This document shows positions 36,035-46,690 of a stretch of DNA of 64,000 nt, in pieces (within the stretch, counting starts at the first letter, position 1; each line of letters opens with the position of its first letter). This stretch comes from Streptomyces sp. HNM0575. GTDB taxonomy: Bacteria; Actinomycetota; Actinomycetes; Streptomycetales; Streptomycetaceae. The stretch covers positions 496,001 through 560,000 of the forward strand of contig NZ_JAASAG010000002.1 in NCBI RefSeq assembly GCF_012726265.1, read 5' to 3'. Under the pieces are notes generated by a model. The model searched no databases and was not told the origin of the DNA. It worked only from the letters and a program-made list of their open reading frames with translations. A program made the position numbers and the translations under genes.

Positions 36035-36916
36035 TCAGCGACGCCCTGCGTGGACCGTCGTCGCCGTCAGGTAGAAGACGTCCGGGCGGTGGAGGATGCC
36101 CGTCGGGGAGTCGTCCGAGAGGAGGGCGTCGAGGACCGGGAGGTCCTCGGGGGAGAGCCACTCGTCCAGGGTCTCGCGGGCACGCGCGAGCCTGTCGCGC
36201 AGGTGCGCGCGCCCCTCCGGGCCCAGCGGCGCCGGCAGGTCCGTGAGGAAGGTGCGGGTGCCGGCGGGGACGAGACCCGCGCGGGCCAGCATCGCGGGCC
36301 AGTCCTCGACGACGGCCGTGTGGCCCGGCAGGGCCTCCCGCATGGCGGTGTAGCGCTCCTCGTTCGCCGCCTCCAGGCGGGCCAGCAGGCCGGGCCGGCC
36401 GAGGCCGATGTCGCGGGGCAGGTAGCGGGGCGAGAGGCCGCGTTCGACGACGGCGAGCAGCCCGCCGGGCCGCACGGACGCCGCGAGGGCGTCCAGCGCG
36501 GCCTGCTGGTCGCCGATGTGGTGGACCACGTTGCTGGTCCAGATGAGGTCGGCGCTGCCCAAGGTGCCGAGCTCTTCGGGCAGTCGGGCCTCGTGCGTCG
36601 TCACGTTCGAGGAGACGCCCTCGCGGGCGGCCCGGTCGCGGACGCGCTGGAGGAGGCCGGGTTCGCCGTCGACGGCGACGACTGCGGCCTGCGGGAAGGA
36701 GCGCGCGAGCAGCGCCGTGAAGACGCCGGGGCCGCTGCCGACGTCCAGCGCACGCTCGGCCGTGTCGGGTCCGCAGCCGCCTTCGAGGAGCAGGCCGCGA
36801 AGCCAGGCGAGCGCCTCCTCGACGAAGGGGACGCGCAGTTCGGCTTCGCGTTCGAGGTGGACGGCCATGGCCTCCCAGTCGATGTCGCCGTGGTCGTGGC
36901 CGGTGTGTGTGCTCAC
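36035..36916 (-). CDS. SAM-dependent class I methyltransferase
   Basis: 293 residues. Motif I ALDVGSGPGVFTALLA, acidic end of strand 2 (VVAVDGEPGLLQ), motif IV-like GSADLIWTSNVVHHIGD and post-motif RPGGLLAVVERGL. This is a UbiE/MenG-like small-molecule methyltransferase; the substrate cannot be told. GTG start with a strong GAGGAGGAG site. It follows the LysR gene after 28 bases on the same strand and is probably co-transcribed with it. Confidence 0.87.
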   Translation of the reverse strand: MSTHTGHDHGDIDWEAMAVHLEREAELRVPFVEEALAWLRGLLLEGGCGPDTAERALDVGSGPGVFTALLARSFPQAAVVAVDGEPGLLQRVRDRAAREGVSSNVTTHEARLPEELGTLGSADLIWTSNVVHHIGDQQAALDALAASVRPGGLLAVVERGLSPRYLPRDIGLGRPGLLARLEAANEERYTAMREALPGHTAVVEDWPAMLARAGLVPAGTRTFLTDLPAPLGPEGRAHLRDRLARARETLDEWLSPEDLPVLDALLSDDSPTGILHRPDVFYLTATTVHAGRR

Positions 36917-36944
36917 GTTCTCCTCCTCGTGCCTACGGGAATCC

Positions 36945-37886
36945 TCACCCCGGAAGCAGCCTGCCGCGACGGCTGAGCAGAAAGCTCTTGAACGCGGCGA
37001 CCGGCGGCGTGTCGGGCCGGCCGGCGAGCCAGGCGACGCCGATCTCGCGAACGGCGCGCGGCGCGGTGACCGTCAGTTCGCGTACGCCGGGACGCGGCAC
37101 CGTCGGCGGAGGCAGCAGCGCGACGCCGAGGCCCGCGGCGACGAGGCCGCGGATGGTCTCGGCCTCCTCGCCCTCGAAGGCGATCCGCGGGGTGAACCCG
37201 GCCTGCGCGCAGAGCGATTCGAGGAGGCGGCGCATGCCGTAGCCCCGCTCCAGGGTGACGAAGTGCTCGTCGGCGGCCTCGGCGAGGCGGACGCGGCGGC
37301 GGGAGGCGAGGGGGTGGTCGTCGGGTACGACGAGCCGCAGGCGCTGTTCGTCGAGGCGGCGCCCTTCGAGGTCGGGCTCGTCGGGGACGGGCGAGGTGAG
37401 GCACAGGTCGAGCTCGCCGGCGCGCAGCCGTTCCAGCATGGCCTCGCCGTAGTTCTGCACGAGGGCGAAGCGGACCCGGGGGTGCTCGGCGCGGAAGGCC
37501 CGGATGAGCACGGGGACGGTCTCCCAGCCGAGGGTGTGCAGGAAGCCGAAGGCGACCTTGCCCTTTCCGGGGTCGGCGTCGGCTCGTACGGACTCGGCGG
37601 CCTGCTCCACGGCGGACAGTGCGCGCTGGGCGGAGGCCAGAAAGGTGCGTCCGGCGGGTGTGAGGGAGACGGTGCGGCCGTGGCGGGCGAAGAGGGCGAC
37701 GCCGAGGTCGTCTTCGAGGCGGGTGACGGCTCGGCTCAACGTGGACTGGGGAACGCCGAGTTCGGCCGCGGCGCGGGTGACGTGCTCGTGGCGGGCGACG
37801 GCGGCGAACTGCGCGAGGCGCGGGGTGAGCGAGGCACCCCAGTCCGATGTGACAGAGATGTCTTTTTCATTGCGTGCCGGTGACAT
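36945..37886 (-). CDS. LysR-family transcriptional regulator
   Basis: 313 residues. The N-terminal HTH (LAQFAAVARHEHVTRAAAELGVPQSTLSRAVTRLEDDLGVALF) is followed by a periplasmic-binding-like effector domain (GKVAFGFLHTLGWETVPVLI..., DLCLTSPVPDEPDLEGR). It is divergent from the MFS transporter; in LysR systems the divergent gene is the usual target, so it likely controls that exporter. ATG with a GAGGAAGG site just upstream. Confidence 0.92.
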   Translation of the reverse strand: MSPARNEKDISVTSDWGASLTPRLAQFAAVARHEHVTRAAAELGVPQSTLSRAVTRLEDDLGVALFARHGRTVSLTPAGRTFLASAQRALSAVEQAAESVRADADPGKGKVAFGFLHTLGWETVPVLIRAFRAEHPRVRFALVQNYGEAMLERLRAGELDLCLTSPVPDEPDLEGRRLDEQRLRLVVPDDHPLASRRRVRLAEAADEHFVTLERGYGMRRLLESLCAQAGFTPRIAFEGEEAETIRGLVAAGLGVALLPPPTVPRPGVRELTVTAPRAVREIGVAWLAGRPDTPPVAAFKSFLLSRRGRLLPG

Positions 37887-37903
37887 ACCTTCCTCAGCTG
37901 GTG

Positions 37904-37952
37904 TGATGCGTGAGAGGAACGGTTGGCTGAGTTCTGTGCATTGGACGCATCA
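37904..37952. promoter_or_regulatory. Spaced inverted repeat in the LysR/MFS intergenic region
   Basis: TGATGCGT (37904-37911) and ACGCATCA (37945-37952) are exact complements 33 bases apart, in the short region between the divergent genes. Suits a LysR tetramer site. Confidence 0.45.
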
Positions 37953-37964
37953 GTGGGGGGATCG

Positions 37965-37970
37965 TAGCGT
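37965..37970 (+). promoter_or_regulatory. -10 box of the MFS gene (leaderless)
   Basis: TAGCGT, six bases before the ATG at 37977. Confidence 0.45.
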
Positions 37971-37976
37971 CGAAGC

Positions 37977-39473
37977 ATGCCATCCGCCGATACCGGGGCG
38001 TCCGCCCGTGCGGGCGCCGCTGCCGCCGCCAATGTCTCCGCCCCCGTGACCGACTCCCTTACGGAGCACGGTCCCTGCTCCCCTCCCCGCTCCCCCGCGG
38101 ACGACAGGTCCCGTACGGACCACGACGGCCCGGCCTCACCCGCGGATCACGGCTCCCGTACGGAACACGGCTCCCCTGCGGATCACGGCTCGCCTGCCGC
38201 ACACGGCTCCGGGCCCGACTCGGGCGACGACAGCGAGGCGAGCGAGGCGAGCGACGCGACCAAGCTGAGCCCGGGCGACCCCGGGCACGGCAGGATGCGG
38301 CTCGCCCTCTTCGCCGCGGGCCTCGCGACCTTCGCGCTGCTGTACTCGACACAGGCGCTGCTCCCGGAGATCTCCCGCGATCTGCACGCCGATCCGGGCC
38401 TGGCGAGCTGGACCGTCTCCGGCGCGACCATCGGCCTGGCGCTGGCCGTGCTGCCGCTGGCGGCGCTCTCCGAGCGCTTCGGGCGGCATCGGATGCTGAC
38501 GGTGTCGATGTCGGCGGCCGTGGTGCTGGCCCTGGCGGCGCCCTTCGCACCGGACATGGGCACGCTGATCGCGCTGCGCACGCTCCAGGGCGCGGCCATC
38601 GCGGGCGTGCCCGCGTCGGCGATGGCCTATCTCGCCGACGAGGTGCGCAGCAGGCATCTGGTGGGCGCGACGGGCCTGTTCGTCGCCGGAAACAGCGTCG
38701 GCGGCATGAGCGGACGCGTCCTCACCGGCTGGGTCACCGAGGCCTGGGGCTGGCGGGCCGGGCTCGCGGCGGTCGCCGTGGCGTCGCTGCTGTGCGTGGT
38801 GGCGTTCCGGCTGCTGGCGCCGCGCGCCCGTCACTTCCGCCCGAGCCCGCTGAACGCACGGGCCGTGGCCCGTACCGTCTCGGCGCACCTGCACAATCCG
38901 CTGCTGGTACGGCTCTACGCCATCGGCATGCTGTTCATGGTCGTCTTCGGCGGTGTCTACACCGTGATCGGCTACCGGCTGGTGGCCGAGCCGTTCGGGC
39001 TCTCACAGGGCCTGATCGGTTCCGTCTTCGTCATCTACCTTGTGGGCACGGGGACTTCGGCCGCGGCGGGCAGGCTCAACGCCAGGCTGGGACGGCGCGG
39101 CATGATCTACGCGGGCATCGTCACGGCCTCCTCCGGGCTGCTGCTGAGCCTCGTCGACAGCCTGGTGGCGGTCGCCGCCGGGCTGGTGCTGATCACGGCG
39201 GGCTTCTTCGCGGGGCACGCGGTGGCCTCGGGCTCGGTCAGCCGTACGGCCACACACGGGCGCGCGCAGGCCTCGGCGCTCTACCAGATGACGTACTACA
39301 CGGGCAGTTCGCTCGGCGGCGCGCTGGGCGCGGCGGCGTTCGCGGCGGGCGGCTGGCAGGCGACGGTCTCGCTGACGCTCGGGGCGATGGTCCTCGCCGC
39401 GGGCGTGACCCTCTACGGCACCCGCAGCGCAGCCGCCCTCCACCGCCACCGCCTGCGCGAGGCACGGGCCTGA
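37977..39473 (+). CDS. MFS transporter (YnfM/arabinose-efflux type, 12 spans)
   Basis: 498 residues. The first ~100 residues are a soluble leader with imperfect repeats (DHGSRTEHGS, PADHGSPAAHGS). Twelve hydrophobic segments follow, with the MFS loop LSERFGRHRMLTVSM between helices 2 and 3, and NARLGRRGMIYAG in the second half. Members of this branch export drugs or sugars by proton antiport; the substrate is unknown. Divergent from the LysR gene that probably controls it. A GCCGGCG tandem tract (39475-39503) separates it from the next, convergent gene. Confidence 0.9.
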   Translation: MPSADTGASARAGAAAAANVSAPVTDSLTEHGPCSPPRSPADDRSRTDHDGPASPADHGSRTEHGSPADHGSPAAHGSGPDSGDDSEASEASDATKLSPGDPGHGRMRLALFAAGLATFALLYSTQALLPEISRDLHADPGLASWTVSGATIGLALAVLPLAALSERFGRHRMLTVSMSAAVVLALAAPFAPDMGTLIALRTLQGAAIAGVPASAMAYLADEVRSRHLVGATGLFVAGNSVGGMSGRVLTGWVTEAWGWRAGLAAVAVASLLCVVAFRLLAPRARHFRPSPLNARAVARTVSAHLHNPLLVRLYAIGMLFMVVFGGVYTVIGYRLVAEPFGLSQGLIGSVFVIYLVGTGTSAAAGRLNARLGRRGMIYAGIVTASSGLLLSLVDSLVAVAAGLVLITAGFFAGHAVASGSVSRTATHGRAQASALYQMTYYTGSSLGGALGAAAFAAGGWQATVSLTLGAMVLAAGVTLYGTRSAAALHRHRLREARA

Positions 39474-39511
39474 CGGGGCGCGGCCGGCGGCCGGCGGCCG
39501 GCGGAGGACGA

Positions 39512-40102
39512 TCAGTCGGTGGGGAATCCCGCGGTGTCCAGGGTGAGTTGGAAGGGCCCGGGCAGGCGGATCACCTCGCCCGTCTTGACGGCCGTGTGCA
39601 CGCGGTAGACATCGCCGACAGGCTCGCCGTACAGGGTGACGGTGGGCCCTCCGGGGGCGTGGCCGTCGACGAGCAGATAGAGCGGAACTCCCGCCTGGGC
39701 GTAGGCGGACGGCTTGCTGAGGCGGTCGTGCCCGGCGTTGGAGGGCGAGGTGATCTCGACGACGAGCTCGGCCGCGGCGGCGGGGATGTAGTTGCCGGGC
39801 CCGTTCAGCACGGCTTCCGGAACGACGACGAGGTCGGGGATGAACAGGCCGCTGCGGGAGGGGACCGCTACTCCCAGGGTCTGGTAGATGCCCCAGTCCT
39901 CGGGGATGACGGTGTACAGGCGACGCTGCACCAGATTCGCGATGCTGTTGTGGCTGTTCGCGGGCAGCGGTGAGACGGTGACGATCCCCTCGATGATCTC
40001 CACCTTGCTGCCCTCGGGCCCGTCGGTCTGCTCCCAGACCTGGACGAGGCCGTTCCAGTCCTGGCCTCCGGCCGGGCCGTCGTCGACGGTGAGTGCGCTC
40101 AT
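39512..40102 (-). CDS. Uma2-family (DUF820) restriction-endonuclease-like protein
   Basis: 196 residues. The sequence KVEIIEGIVTVSPLPANSHNSIANLVQRRL, GLFIPDLVVVPEAV and ELVVEITSPSNAGHDRLSKPSAYAQAGVPLYLLVD matches the Uma2 fold of the PD-(D/E)xK nuclease superfamily (Asp in PDLVV, Glu-x-Thr in VEITS). These genes are numerous in streptomycetes and often occur alone; their role is unknown. ATG at 40102 chosen for the AAGGAG six bases upstream. Confidence 0.87.
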   Translation of the reverse strand: MSALTVDDGPAGGQDWNGLVQVWEQTDGPEGSKVEIIEGIVTVSPLPANSHNSIANLVQRRLYTVIPEDWGIYQTLGVAVPSRSGLFIPDLVVVPEAVLNGPGNYIPAAAAELVVEITSPSNAGHDRLSKPSAYAQAGVPLYLLVDGHAPGGPTVTLYGEPVGDVYRVHTAVKTGEVIRLPGPFQLTLDTAGFPTD

Positions 40103-40227
40103 GGCGGTCTCCTTCATCAGTACGTCACCGACTCCAGCACGCTGAAAGGGACGAGCAGGGCGCCACTGATCGTCATCACCCGAAAGTGAGAGCCGCACGA
40201 GAAGGGTTGACGCGTCGGGGACCCGGG

Positions 40228-41514
40228 TCAGCCCGTGACGCGTTCCAGGACGATCGGCGTGATCGCGAACTCCGTGCCCTGCGGGGCGATGTCGAACGAG
40301 TCCCGCAGCGCCTCCAGCGCGTACTGGAACTTCTCCGGAGTGTCCGAGTGCAGCGTCATCAGCGGCCGTCCCGCCGTCACGGGGTCGCCCGGCTTCGCGT
40401 GGAGTTCGATGCCCGCGCCCGCCTGTACGGGGTCCTCCTTGCGGGCGCGGCCCGCGCCGAGGCGCCAGGCGGCGAGCCCCACGGCGTAGGCGTCGAGCCG
40501 GGTGAGGGTGCCGGACGCCGGAACCATCAGGGGCTGCTGCTCCAGCGCCACCGGAAGGGCCGCGTCCGGGTCGCCGCCCTGGGCGGAGATCATGCGGCGC
40601 CAGTGGTCCATGGCGCTGCCGTCGGCGAGGGCCTTGGCCGGGTCGGCGTCGGGCAGTCCGGCGGCGGCGAGCATCTCGCGGGCGAGCGCGAGGGTGAGTT
40701 CCACGACGTCGGCGGGGCCGCCGCCCTCCAGCACCTCGACGGACTCTCGTACTTCGAGGGCGTGGCCGACGGTGGCGCCCAGCGGGGTGTCCATGTCGGT
40801 GATGAGGGCCCGCGTGCGCACCCCGTGGTCGTTGCCCAACTCGACCATGGTGGCGGCCAGTTCGCGGGCGTCGTCCAGCGACTTCATGAAGGCGCCGGAG
40901 CCGGTCTTCACATCGAGCACCAGCGAGCCGGTGCCCTCGGCGATCTTCTTGCTCATGATGGAGCTGGCGATCAGCGGTACGGACTCGACGGTGCCGGTGA
41001 CGTCGCGCAGCGCGTAGAGCTTGCGGTCCGCGGGCGCGAGGCCGCCGCCCGCGGCGCAGACGACGGCGCCCACGTCCGCGAGGACGCGCAGCATCTCGTC
41101 GTTGGCGAGCGACGCGCGCCAGCCCGGCACGGACTCCAGCTTGTCCAGCGTGCCGCCGGTGTGGCCGAGTCCACGGCCCGACAGCTGCGGCACCGCCGCG
41201 CCGCAGGCCGCGACCAGCGGGGCCAGCGGCAGGGTGATCTTGTCGCCGACGCCGCCCGTGGAGTGCTTGTCGACCGTGTGGCGGTCGAGCCCGGAGAAGT
41301 CCATCCGCTCGCCGGACTCGATCATCGCTCCGGTCCAACGGGCGATCTCCGCCCGTGACATGCCGTTCAGCAGGATCGCCATCGCCAGCGCGGACATCTG
41401 CTCGTCGGCGACCTCGCCGCGCGTGTAGGCGTCGACGACCCAGTCGATCTGCTCGTCGCTGAGCGCGCCGCGGTCGCGCTTGGTACGGATGACGGAGATG
41501 ACGTCCATGGACAT
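40228..41514 (-). CDS. deoA: Thymidine phosphorylase
   Basis: 428 residues. Phosphate-binding VDKHSTGGVGDKITLPLAPLVAA, LSGRGLGHTGGTLDKLESVPG, and VLDVKTGSGAFMKS are all intact. It splits thymidine and deoxyuridine to the base and deoxyribose-1-phosphate, which a mutase and DeoC degrade further. It lies 169 bases after cdd on the same strand, at the downstream end of the importer operon; AAGGAG precedes the ATG. Confidence 0.94.
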   Translation of the reverse strand: MSMDVISVIRTKRDRGALSDEQIDWVVDAYTRGEVADEQMSALAMAILLNGMSRAEIARWTGAMIESGERMDFSGLDRHTVDKHSTGGVGDKITLPLAPLVAACGAAVPQLSGRGLGHTGGTLDKLESVPGWRASLANDEMLRVLADVGAVVCAAGGGLAPADRKLYALRDVTGTVESVPLIASSIMSKKIAEGTGSLVLDVKTGSGAFMKSLDDARELAATMVELGNDHGVRTRALITDMDTPLGATVGHALEVRESVEVLEGGGPADVVELTLALAREMLAAAGLPDADPAKALADGSAMDHWRRMISAQGGDPDAALPVALEQQPLMVPASGTLTRLDAYAVGLAAWRLGAGRARKEDPVQAGAGIELHAKPGDPVTAGRPLMTLHSDTPEKFQYALEALRDSFDIAPQGTEFAITPIVLERVTG

Positions 41515-41683
41515 AGAGCGGAAGTCTCCTTCACGCAGGGGGCCGTGCCGGGTAGGACAGGCCGAAGATTCAGGTGTGGGCGGGGAGAGCGGGCGGTGAG
41601 GTCCGAGGTCGGACGCCGGTGGGGTGCGGGGGCGACACCCGGAGGTCCGAGACCGGGGGCGACGGGCGGAGGGCGGAGACGGA

Positions 41684-42157
41684 TCAGCGTTTCAGGTCGT
41701 CCGTTCCGAACGCGTCCGGCAGCAGCTCGGCCAGCGTCCGGATTCCGTTCCGGGTCTCCATCAGCATCTCCGGGCCGCCGTGCTCCCACAGCAGCTGGCG
41801 GCAGCGGCCGCACGGCATCAGCACGTCGCCGTGCCGGTCGACGCAGGTGAAGGCCGTCAGACGGCCGCCGCCCGACGCGACGAGCGAGGAGACGAGGCCG
41901 CACTCCGCGCACAGCGCGACGCCGAACGCGGCGTTCTCCACGTTGCAGCCGGAGACCGTGCGCCCGTCGTCGGCCAGCGCCGCCGCTCCCACCGGGAACC
42001 CGGAGTAGGGGACGTAGGCCCGGGACATCATGTCCCGGGCCTCGGCCCGCAGCGACGCCCAGTCGACCTCCGCGCCGGCGTCGGCGGTGGCGTCGGCGGT
42101 GCCGTCCGCGGAGCCGCGCGCGGTGCCGTCCCGGGAGCCGCCCGGGGCGGTCGTCAT
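41684..42157 (-). CDS. cdd: Cytidine deaminase
   Basis: 157 residues with the start at the ATG that overlaps the permease stop (ATGA). A ~33-residue Asp/Gly/Ala repeat (DGTARGSADGTADATADA) precedes the enzyme: AYVPYSGFPVGAAAL, GCNVENAAFGVALCAE (zinc Cys and catalytic Glu) and PCGRCRQLLWEHG (two zinc Cys). It converts cytidine/deoxycytidine to (deoxy)uridine, feeding DeoA. It is translationally coupled to the importer permease. Confidence 0.92.
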   Translation of the reverse strand: MTTAPGGSRDGTARGSADGTADATADAGAEVDWASLRAEARDMMSRAYVPYSGFPVGAAALADDGRTVSGCNVENAAFGVALCAECGLVSSLVASGGGRLTAFTCVDRHGDVLMPCGRCRQLLWEHGGPEMLMETRNGIRTLAELLPDAFGTDDLKR

Positions 42158-43551
42158 GTGCCCTGCCCCCGGCGGTAGGACTTGCCGATGGCCTTGGGCG
42201 GACGCAGCCGCTGCGCGGCGAGCGAGAGCACCAGCAGGGTGGTGATGTACGGGCTCATCTCGACGAACTCCAGGGGGACGGTGTCCGTCATCAGATACCA
42301 CACCAGCAGCCCCACGGCCGTGACGCCGCTGATCGCCGCCTGCACCATGCCGCCCTTGCGCAGCTTCCACAGCGCGAGGCCCGCCAGCAGCACGGCGACG
42401 AGCAGCAGCAGCGCGTGCACCGTCGGTCCGCCGGCGCGCAGTTGGAGCGCGTCCATGAAGCCGAAGAGGCCGGCGCCCATGGCGACGCCTCCCGGGCGCC
42501 AGTTGCCGAAGATCATCGTGGCGAGGCCGATGTAGCCGCGTCCGCCGGTCTGCTGGTCCTGGTAGATGTGCACGCCGATGGCGAGGAAGGCGCCGCCGAG
42601 TCCGGCGAGCGCACCGGAGACGGTGACCGCCGCGTACTTGTACTTCAGTACGTTGACGCCGAGGGTCTCCGCGGCGACCGGGCTCTCCCCGCACGAGCGC
42701 AGGCGCAGCCCGAACGAGGACCGCCACAGCGCGAAGAAGCTGCCCGCGAAGAGCACGACGGCGAGCACCGTCAGCCACGAGACGTTGCTGACGAGGGCGC
42801 CGAGGATGCCCGCCAGGTCGGAGACGAGGAACCAGTGGTGCTTCTCCACCGCCTGGAGCCCGTCGGCGAGCCCCGGCACCGTGAACGTCGGCATGTCCTC
42901 CATCGGCGGCGACTGCTTGTCGTTCCCGCCGGCCTGGGACGCGGCGCTGCCCTCCGCCCCGAACCACAGCTTGGCGAGGAACTGCACGACGCCCAGCGCC
43001 AGGATGTTCACGGCGACACCGGAGACGATGTGGTCGACGCCGAAGGTGACGGTGGCGACGGCGTGGATCAGCCCGCCGAGCGCACCGCCCACGATTCCCG
43101 CGAGCGCCGCGGCCCACGGCCCGTACTGCCAGCCCATCCAGCCCGCGGCGAAGGTGCCGAGCATCATCATGCCTTCGAGGCCGATGTTGATGACGCCCGC
43201 GCGCTCAGACCACAGGCCGCCGAGCCCGGCGAGGCCGATGGGCACGGCCGCGGCGAGCGCGCTGGAGTACTGGCCGCTGGAGGTCACCTGGTCCGAGCCG
43301 GTGACGATGCGCAGCAGCGACAGCGCGACGAGACCGCCGGCGACGATCAGCAGCACGACCGGGTAGGACAGCTTGCGCCGCTCCCCGCCCGGCTTACGTC
43401 CGGCGCCGGTGCCGTTCCCGGTCTTCTTCCCGTTGCCGTTGCCGTTGCCCCTGCCGCTGCCCTTGCCGGGGCCGCCGTCGCCGTGCGCGCCGCCCTCGCC
43501 CCGGGTGCCGGCGCCTTTCCCGCCCGTCTCGGCAGTGATGTTCGTGCTCAT
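42154..43551 (-). CDS. Nucleoside ABC transporter permease (second subunit)
   Basis: 465 residues. The N-terminal ~55 residues are cytoplasmic Gly/Asn/Lys repeats (GNGNGNGKKTGNG). Eight to ten spans follow with the BPD_transp_2 signature (ERAGVINIGLEGMMMLGTFAAGWMG, DHIVSGVAVNILALGVVQFL, SCGESPVAAETLGVNVLKYKYAAVTVSGALAGLGGAFLAIG). This is the YufQ/NupQ-like partner of the first permease. ATGA overlaps on both sides show a tightly coupled operon. Confidence 0.92.
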   Translation of the reverse strand: MSTNITAETGGKGAGTRGEGGAHGDGGPGKGSGRGNGNGNGKKTGNGTGAGRKPGGERRKLSYPVVLLIVAGGLVALSLLRIVTGSDQVTSSGQYSSALAAAVPIGLAGLGGLWSERAGVINIGLEGMMMLGTFAAGWMGWQYGPWAAALAGIVGGALGGLIHAVATVTFGVDHIVSGVAVNILALGVVQFLAKLWFGAEGSAASQAGGNDKQSPPMEDMPTFTVPGLADGLQAVEKHHWFLVSDLAGILGALVSNVSWLTVLAVVLFAGSFFALWRSSFGLRLRSCGESPVAAETLGVNVLKYKYAAVTVSGALAGLGGAFLAIGVHIYQDQQTGGRGYIGLATMIFGNWRPGGVAMGAGLFGFMDALQLRAGGPTVHALLLLVAVLLAGLALWKLRKGGMVQAAISGVTAVGLLVWYLMTDTVPLEFVEMSPYITTLLVLSLAAQRLRPPKAIGKSYRRGQGT

Positions 43552-44653
43552 GCGGACACCTCCGCCTTCTTCTCGCTCGTACGGGCCTGGGCGGCCAGCT
43601 CCTCGCCGACCTGACGCTGCTGCATGCGGAGCCCGTAACGGCGTACGACCTCGTATGCGATGACGACGCACAGCACGATGACGCCCTGCATCACGCCGAC
43701 GATCTCCTGCGCGTACCCCTCGAACTCCAGCTGTGTGCCCGTACGTTCGAGGAAGCCCCACAGCAGCGCGCCGAGCGCCATGCCCACCGGGTGGTTGCGG
43801 CCGAGCAGGGCGATCGCGATGCCCGTGAAGCCGATGCCGGCGGGGAAGTCCGTGCCGTAGTTGAACGAGGCGTTCAGCAGCGTCGGCATGCCAACCAGCC
43901 CGGCGACGACGCCCGAGAGCACCATCGACGTGACGACCATCCGCTTCACGCTGACGCCGCTCGCCGAGGCCGCGGACTCGGAGCGGCCGACGGCCCGCAG
44001 GTCGAAGCCGAAGCGGGTGCGGCCGAGCACGAACCAGTAGGCGGCGCCGACGAGCACCCCGATGACGATCGTCCCGTAGACGGGGTCCGGCTGGGTCGGT
44101 ACGAGGAAGAAGTGGCTGGAGGAGGGGATGTCGGGCGTGTGGAAGAGGTTGCCGTCCTTCACCGCCAGCCGGCCGTCCTGGAGGAAGAAGCCCACCGTGG
44201 ACGCCGCGATGAAGTTCAGCATGATCGTGGTGACGACCTCGCTGACGCCGCGCGTGGTCTTCAGCAGACCGGCGATTCCGGACCAGACCGCGCCCACCAG
44301 CATCGCCACGAGGATGACCAGCGGGATCTGGATGATGCCCGGCAGCGTCAGCGCTCCGCCGACGACGGCGGCGAAGAAGGCCGCGATGCGGTACTGGCCG
44401 TCGACGCCGATGTTGAAGAGGTTCATCCGGAAGCCGATGGCGACGGCCACCGCCGAAAGGTAGTACGGGATGGCCTTGTTGATGATCCAGACCTGGCTGT
44501 CGCTCTTCGAGCCGAAGTCGATCATCACGTAGAAGGCGTGGAACGGGTCCTTGCCGGTCGTCATGATGACGCCCGACGTGATCACGAGCGCGGCGACGAT
44601 CGCGAGCAGGGGCGCGCCGAGCGCCAGTATCAGCCGGTCCTTGTCGAACTTCC

Positions 44654-44657
<4 letters not shown>
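43548..44657 (-). CDS. Nucleoside ABC transporter permease (first subunit)
   Basis: 369 residues, GTG start overlapping the ATPase stop (GTGA). BPD_transp_2 family: INKAIPYYLSAVAVAIGFRMNLFNIGVDGQYRIAA, GVSEVVTTIMLNFIAASTVGFFLQ, RAVGRSESAASASGVSVKRMVVTSMVLSG. About eight to ten membrane spans. It forms the membrane channel with the second permease and takes purine/pyrimidine nucleosides handed over by the BmpA lipoprotein. Confidence 0.93.
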
Positions 44658-46360
<1,703 letters not shown>

Positions 46361-46690
46361 GACGCACTCTCCTGAAACGCCGCTGCTCGGTGGGGGGTTC
46401 GGCTCTCCGGAGGCCCCCTTCGGACCCCTTACGGCCGTGTGCGCGTCCGCCGGTGCGCGTCCACCGGTGGGCGTCCACCGGTGGGCGTCCACCGGTACGT
46501 CTGGTACGCGCGTGGCCGGTACGCGCCCGCGACCCGTGGCCCCGGTCTCCGGCATGCCGGACGCTCATGGGCGTATCCCCAGGTCACCGCCTGTGAATAC
46601 GCCCGAGCCGGGACTCCGGGTGCACCGTCCGCGCCGCGGACGGAACCGCGGCCGCCGCCCGTGGTCCTGGGACCGCGGGCGGCGGAACGG
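46361..46690. other. bmpA-ATPase intergenic region (330 bp)
   Basis: Contains the hairpin after bmpA (46652-46685) and a 14-base tandem repeat (CCACCGGTGGGCGT, two exact and two partial copies, 46449-46500). No gene is supported. Confidence 0.6.
46652..46685 (-). terminator. Hairpin directly downstream of bmpA
   Basis: 16-base arms (46652-46667 and 46670-46685) with one G-T wobble, starting five bases after the bmpA stop. Probably a partial terminator or RNA stabiliser that makes the binding protein more abundant than the transporter. Confidence 0.65.
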